A DNA stretch of 38,664 nt from an uncultured Aureispira sp. Lineage in GTDB: Bacteria > Bacteroidota > Bacteroidia > Chitinophagales > Saprospiraceae. The number at the start of each line of letters is the position of its first letter. Position 1 is the first letter of the stretch. Position numbers and translations under genes: made by a program. This document shows positions 34,718-38,664 of the stretch, one piece after another. The notes under the pieces are model-generated. The model was not told the DNA's origin. It saw only the letters and a program-made list of their open reading frames with translations, and searched no databases. The DNA lies in contig CAJQQM010000028.1 of the NCBI GenBank assembly GCA_905480485.1, positions 1 to 38,664 on the forward strand. The letters are read 5' to 3'.

Positions 34718-36662
34718 AGATCAAGTACCTGGTTTGGACGCTAAGGGTAATGGTCTTAACAAAGACGACCAATTAGCACTAACGGAAGGTTTATTTAATG
34801 AAAAAGATGCTTCTTTTATAAAAGGCAGTTTTGTACAAACTTTTGCTAGTCATACAGCACCCAAATTTACCTGGGATAAAATTGAGCAACAATTAGAGGC
34901 TGCTGTTGGTACCGACTCTAAAGAGAATTTCACTATTATTAAACAAAGTTTTGTAGAAAACTTCCAAGATAAAGAGATTCCTGAATCTCAATGGCAAGAC
35001 ATTGCTGAAGAATTCGACAAACCTAATGATACAAAAAGTACTGACTTAGATTTTGTTAAAAATAGCTTCGAACAAAATTTCAATGGAGTACTTACGCCTT
35101 TATTTTCTTGGGATGACCTCTCTAAAAGAATAGACCAAGAACTTGTTGAACATACTGCTATTAATGATACTATTATTAAAGCAGGCTTCCAACAATATTT
35201 TAAATCTGCAGTCCCTTCTTCAAATACTTGGCAAGAAATATCTGACAAACTCGATACAGCCGTTACAGACGTTAAAAAGAGTTCTGTTGCCTACGATGCC
35301 TTATACTACTTCAAAAGAATCGCCGCAGTATCGTTGCTTTTACTTTTATGTAAAACATGCCTGCTAGATAACGAATATCTTTCTTACAAAGGAAATAGTA
35401 CCTTGACAGAACAACAAGTGGACAAAGATGAATCAAAGCCCTTAGTAGTACACCCTCAAAAAAAGAAGACATCGAAAGACAGGCCTAATTTAAGCAAAAA
35501 AAATAGCACTTTAGAAACAAAGAATAAAGGAACATTTGCACAAGAGCAAAATAAAAATATCAAAAGCCTAATAATTAATTCTGATCAAAGTAGTACTTCT
35601 AGTACAGCTATCAAAAATAAAGAAAACAACAAAATACTTTCTCAAGAAATCAGAGAAAAAAGCGCACTCCCTTATACAAGTATAGCGCACTTGCCCTTAC
35701 AAAACGCTCTATCCTGGCAACATGAAAATTTAACAGCAGCTCTTTTGTTTTATCAAAAATCTATTACAAATACAGCTTCAGACGCAGCATTAAAGACTAT
35801 TGTTACTGCCACTGCCTCATCAAAAAATAATGCATCTAACTTGAATAATACCAAGTTAGCCCCTTCTACTAATAAGCAAAACCCACTAGTTCCTATTTCA
35901 AGTCGCGAATTCAATACGATTCAAACTTTGACTTCGCGTGCTATAAGTCAGCCAAAAATTGCAGCAACTGAAACAGTCTCCTTACTAACTTACAAGGATC
36001 AAAATAAACACAAATTAAATATAGAGATTGGTCTTATTGGCCGAGCAGGTACCGCAATGCTCATTGGTGAGGAGGCCTTAAGGGCACATGAATCAAAAAG
36101 TTTTTCGTCAACAAATATCAAATTCGCAGGCAATTTCGGGGTTATACTCCTTTGTAATATAGACCGTTTTAACAGTGTCTATTTTACAGCAACACCCTAT
36201 ACGGGTATCCAACAAAATTTTGGCAATTTTACTCCTGAAGGATATTTTTTAACGACTAATATTGAATTATCCTACTTTGATTTAAGTTTGGGTTACCAAA
36301 GAAATATTTGGGCGATAAATCGACAAAAAAGTATTACTAAATTATATGCTAGAAGTGAATTAAATGTCGGTTTTTTGACCCATGAAAAAACGTATTCCTC
36401 CAATACAACTAACTCATCAAGTCAGTATTTTAATCAAACCAATATACAATTAGGAATTTCTGTGGGGTCTTCTCACCAATTTAAACGTTTTACAGTAGAC
36501 TACGGTGTATCAAGCAGCCTCGGGCTTGTTGATGTAGTCAAAACCAAACTAAACAACCCTAATATTAATACGGCGCGTCTTTTTAGCGTTGGTGCTTACT
36601 TAAGTCTTCGATACAACTTAGCGTTAGAATTCAAAAGTAAAAACCCCCGCAGCGGTAGTTAA
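34707..36662 (+). CDS. Dual-membrane-spanning anti-sigma-like protein with W-repeats and C-terminal outer-membrane barrel
   Basis: 651 residues in four parts. (1) A cytoplasmic N-terminus with four tandem repeats at about 37-63, 77-103, 116-142 and 156-182. Each has the form (F/I)(I/V)K..F...F.....P/S...W..I/L...L, and the key tryptophans are W56, W96, W135 and W175 (spacing 40, 39, 40). (2) One hydrophobic helix at about 205-220 (RIAAVSLLLLLCKTCLL). (3) A Lys/Ser/Asn/Thr-rich linker to about 434. (4) A beta-strand-rich C-domain (435-651) with alternating strands such as FNSVYFTATPYTGIQQNF, LSYFDLSLGYQRNI and AYLSLRYNLALEF, typical of an outer-membrane beta-barrel. It begins inside the sigma gene. 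Anti-sigma activity through the W motifs is inferred from Bacteroidota proteins that place a P..W..I...L motif next to ECF sigma genes. Confidence 0.78.
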   Translation: MKNKDQVPGLDAKGNGLNKDDQLALTEGLFNEKDASFIKGSFVQTFASHTAPKFTWDKIEQQLEAAVGTDSKENFTIIKQSFVENFQDKEIPESQWQDIAEEFDKPNDTKSTDLDFVKNSFEQNFNGVLTPLFSWDDLSKRIDQELVEHTAINDTIIKAGFQQYFKSAVPSSNTWQEISDKLDTAVTDVKKSSVAYDALYYFKRIAAVSLLLLLCKTCLLDNEYLSYKGNSTLTEQQVDKDESKPLVVHPQKKKTSKDRPNLSKKNSTLETKNKGTFAQEQNKNIKSLIINSDQSSTSSTAIKNKENNKILSQEIREKSALPYTSIAHLPLQNALSWQHENLTAALLFYQKSITNTASDAALKTIVTATASSKNNASNLNNTKLAPSTNKQNPLVPISSREFNTIQTLTSRAISQPKIAATETVSLLTYKDQNKHKLNIEIGLIGRAGTAMLIGEEALRAHESKSFSSTNIKFAGNFGVILLCNIDRFNSVYFTATPYTGIQQNFGNFTPEGYFLTTNIELSYFDLSLGYQRNIWAINRQKSITKLYARSELNVGFLTHEKTYSSNTTNSSSQYFNQTNIQLGISVGSSHQFKRFTVDYGVSSSLGLVDVVKTKLNNPNINTARLFSVGAYLSLRYNLALEFKSKNPRSGS

Positions 36663-36780
36663 TCTCGAAATCTATTCAAGCCCGCACAGTTTTTGTTGTT
36701 GTTATAGTGACAAACAACTAAAATTTAGTATATTTTATATGCCACACCTTTTTATTCTATTATACTATTAAGTTCTTGAT

Positions 36781-37491
36781 ATGATTTCCAAGTATTTCAA
36801 ACAAGCTTTTCTTTTCTTTGTAGCACTATTTTTGATAATGCTTCAGATGGCCTGTGAGAAGGACGGCCTCTATAAAAACCCTACCACAATTTCCTTTTCC
36901 ATTAATATGGATACCACTGGAATTGGACCATCTGATGACCTATTGTTATCCAATGGTCGTTTAATCATATCTGAAGTTACGATATCTGGACAACGACCTA
37001 TGGCAGAAAACTTTGAGTTTATTAGAAGCTTTGAAAACGGCATTTCGATCAACTTAGACAGTAATAATTATGTGTCAGAGCTGGAATTTGACTTACCTCA
37101 AGGCGAGTATTCTGCCATAAATCTATCTTTCAAGTCCTTTGTTGATACGAACAGTATATCTATCCTTGGAAATTATTCTTATAGCAACCCATCAAAACCG
37201 TCCTCTATTGTTCAATTTGACTACAGAGACTTGCAAGAGTTTAATTTAAATTTGATTGATTCAAATAATACTGAATTAATGCTGTTAAATGAAGGGGATG
37301 CTCAAAAAATTCAAATCAGCCTTGATCCTAAATTCTGGTTCAAGGAAGTTCCAGTTCCTTTGCTTAACAATGCAGATTTCGATTTGATAGATGGTAATCA
37401 AGTTATACAGATCAATGAAAGCTCAAATTTAGAAATATATAACATTGTAATCGCAGCAATAGGAGGCAACTTAAGCTTTCAAATAGAATAA
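36781..37491 (+). CDS. Putative lipoprotein, first gene of sigma module 2 (paralogue of 33452-34150)
   Basis: 236 residues. A hydrophobic signal segment ends in LQMAC with C25 as the likely lipidated residue; the lipobox is imperfect (Q at -3). The mature protein repeats the layout of the module 1 lipoprotein: FSINMDTTGIGPSDD, FIRSFENGISINL, LEFDLPQGEYSAINLSFKSF and DPKFWFKEVPVPLL. No named domain is recognised. It follows the barrel gene of module 1 by 118 bases with no strong terminator between, so readthrough from module 1 is possible. A weak -7 look-alike (TATATTTT) lies at 36729-36736. It precedes its sigma gene by eight bases. Confidence 0.72.
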   Translation: MISKYFKQAFLFFVALFLIMLQMACEKDGLYKNPTTISFSINMDTTGIGPSDDLLLSNGRLIISEVTISGQRPMAENFEFIRSFENGISINLDSNNYVSELEFDLPQGEYSAINLSFKSFVDTNSISILGNYSYSNPSKPSSIVQFDYRDLQEFNLNLIDSNNTELMLLNEGDAQKIQISLDPKFWFKEVPVPLLNNADFDLIDGNQVIQINESSNLEIYNIVIAAIGGNLSFQIE

Positions 37492-37499
37492 TAGCCCTA

Positions 37500-38042
37500 T
37501 TGGATAAGATATCAGACATAGAACTTATAAAAGGCTGTATTGAGGATAATCGTCAATACCAGGAGATGCTATACAAAAGGTACGCCTCTGATATGTATAA
37601 AGTTTGTTTGATATATGCTAAAAACAAATCGGATGCAGCGGATATTTTACAAGACAGCTTCATTAAAATATTTAAAAATATCAAAAAATTCCGATTTCAA
37701 GGTTCCTTACGGGGCTGGATCAGAAGAACGGTTGTTCACACAGCGATTAACGCTTATAATAAAAAACAACGCGATATCAAATTAGTGATTCCGATGGCCG
37801 AAAGCGGTGAAGTAGATGCCTCTATTGACAGTATCATTGGCGAACTTGAAGCAAATGACATCATTAAATTGGTCAACTCTTTGCCACAGAAAGCTAAAGA
37901 GGTTTTGAAATTGTACGCCATAGAAGGATACAAACATAAGGAAATAGCGCAACTATTAGGTATAACGGAAGGCACCTCTAAATCACAGTTTAGTCGTGCA
38001 AAAAAAATGTTACAAATTTCAATTAACGCGCTACATGGATAA
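37500..38042 (+). CDS. ECF-family RNA polymerase sigma factor (module 2), TTG start
   Basis: 180 residues. Region 2 includes DMYKVCLIYAKNKSDAADIL and QDSFIKIFKNIKKF, then WIRRTVVHTAINAYNKKQR. Region 4 includes LPQKAKEVLKLYAIEGYKHK and EIAQLLGITEGTSKSQFSRA. The start is TTG. The in-frame codons upstream to the previous stop contain no ATG, and aligning with the module 1 factor places this TTG close to its N-terminus (DIELIKGCIED versus EKELVEGCIEQ). The next gene begins within its last codons (8-base overlap), as in module 1. Confidence 0.92.
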   Translation: MDKISDIELIKGCIEDNRQYQEMLYKRYASDMYKVCLIYAKNKSDAADILQDSFIKIFKNIKKFRFQGSLRGWIRRTVVHTAINAYNKKQRDIKLVIPMAESGEVDASIDSIIGELEANDIIKLVNSLPQKAKEVLKLYAIEGYKHKEIAQLLGITEGTSKSQFSRAKKMLQISINALHG

Positions 38043-38664
38043 GTCAAATAAAATAAAAGATAGTTTTGAACAGGTATCCATTGATGATAGCCTACCTAAT
38101 TTGTGGGATAATATTTCCAAAGAACTCGCCCGTACAGCTACTACCTCAGAATCGACTAAAAAAATAAAAGATAGTTTTGCATCCATTCAGCACAATGAAG
38201 CTGTTGAGTTATTTTGGGACAGCATTGAATCAAGGCTTGAAGTTGACAAAGCTTGGTCGGGCATAAACAATTCACTCGAAAAACGCTCTAAATTTAAACG
38301 TTTTAGAAAAAGAACGATACAATTAAGTATGGCACTTTTAGTGCTATTGTGGCTAAGGACCTGTACCCCGGAATACAACTACCCTACTAAATTCGTTCTA
38401 TCTGATCAAACAAAAAGGACCATAACTAAAAACACCCCACAAAAACAAAACTTATCTAGCCCTAAACAATCCACTTTATCGCATAGCCAACTAGACCTCC
38501 CAAAAACATTGGAAGCAGCAGAAGTTCCAAGTATTAAAAAAAGAACTACAATCTCAGAAATTAGTCTAGGTAAGCGCCAAAAAATAGCGTCAAAAAATAG
38601 CGCATCATCAGAACAAGAACTAATCAACAGGCAAGAAATACTGCTTAAAACTCCTATATCTGAA
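38035..38664 (+). CDS. Anti-sigma-like W-repeat membrane protein, module 2 (3' truncated by window)
   Basis: An open frame from the ATG at 38035 to the end of the window (210 codons, no stop), so the gene continues beyond it. The N-terminus has two clear repeats, IKDSFEQVSIDDSLPNLWDN (W24) and IKDSFASIQHNEAVELFWDS (W61), plus a short degenerate one with W74 (AWSGINNSL). A basic stretch (KRSKFKRFRKR) and one hydrophobic helix follow at about 95-107 (IQLSMALLVLLWL), and then a Lys/Ser/Thr/Gln-rich segment. Gene order, overlap and layout match the protein at 34707-36662, so a C-terminal outer-membrane barrel is predicted beyond the window edge. The repeat number (two to three) differs from module 1 (four). 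Confidence 0.78.
   Translation, partial: MDKSNKIKDSFEQVSIDDSLPNLWDNISKELARTATTSESTKKIKDSFASIQHNEAVELFWDSIESRLEVDKAWSGINNSLEKRSKFKRFRKRTIQLSMALLVLLWLRTCTPEYNYPTKFVLSDQTKRTITKNTPQKQNLSSPKQSTLSHSQLDLPKTLEAAEVPSIKKRTTISEISLGKRQKIASKNSASSEQELINRQEILLKTPISE

Overview
The window (38,664 bp, AT-rich) looks like a chromosomal segment of a Bacteroidota bacterium, most plausibly of the Saprospiria (Saprospira/Aureispira-like). This is inferred from three things. The promoter elements that can be read match the Bacteroidota form (TTG about 20 bases upstream of TAnnTTTG). Two large secreted proteins carry type IX secretion (T9SS) C-terminal sorting domains. The carotenoid operon contains the enzyme set expected for saproxanthin. 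The lineage call is inference, not proof.

Layout. (1) 1-666, plus strand: the end of a parallel beta-helix surface protein. (2) 638-6223, minus strand: a tight six-gene carotenoid operon transcribed crtI-crtB-crtD-cruF-crtZ-crtYcd. (3) 6306-21782, minus strand: a purine cluster transcribed purM-(KAS III)-purL-purQ-(GT-C glycosyltransferase)-purH-purC-purB-purD-purN-purF. (4) 22184-25228, plus strand, divergent: guaB-guaA, ending in a bidirectional terminator shared with a convergent rsmE. (5) 26084-26962: a membrane-anchored glucosaminidase-like protein that lacks the family's catalytic glutamate. (6) 27326-32809: two large T9SS-exported proteins. (7) 33452-38664: two tandem copies of a three-gene module (lipoprotein, ECF sigma factor, membrane-spanning anti-sigma-like protein). 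The second copy runs off the window.

How the genes work together. The purine cluster plus guaBA encodes every step from PRPP to GMP except AIR carboxylation (PurE/PurK). PurC has an extra C-terminal domain of about 115 residues, part of which resembles a decayed PurE fold. The carotenoid genes predict lycopene, then monocyclisation, 1'-hydration, 3',4'-desaturation and 3-hydroxylation, giving saproxanthin.

The most interesting system is the tandem sigma-factor modules. The third protein of the complete module has four W-containing repeats spaced 39-40 residues apart on the cytoplasmic side, one inner-membrane helix, a long low-complexity linker and a C-terminal outer-membrane beta-barrel. 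It could therefore link the outer membrane to the sigma factor in a single polypeptide. This resembles the dual membrane-spanning anti-sigma factors (Dma) reported in Bacteroides, but with repeated N-terminal motifs and a co-duplicated lipoprotein of unrecognised family.
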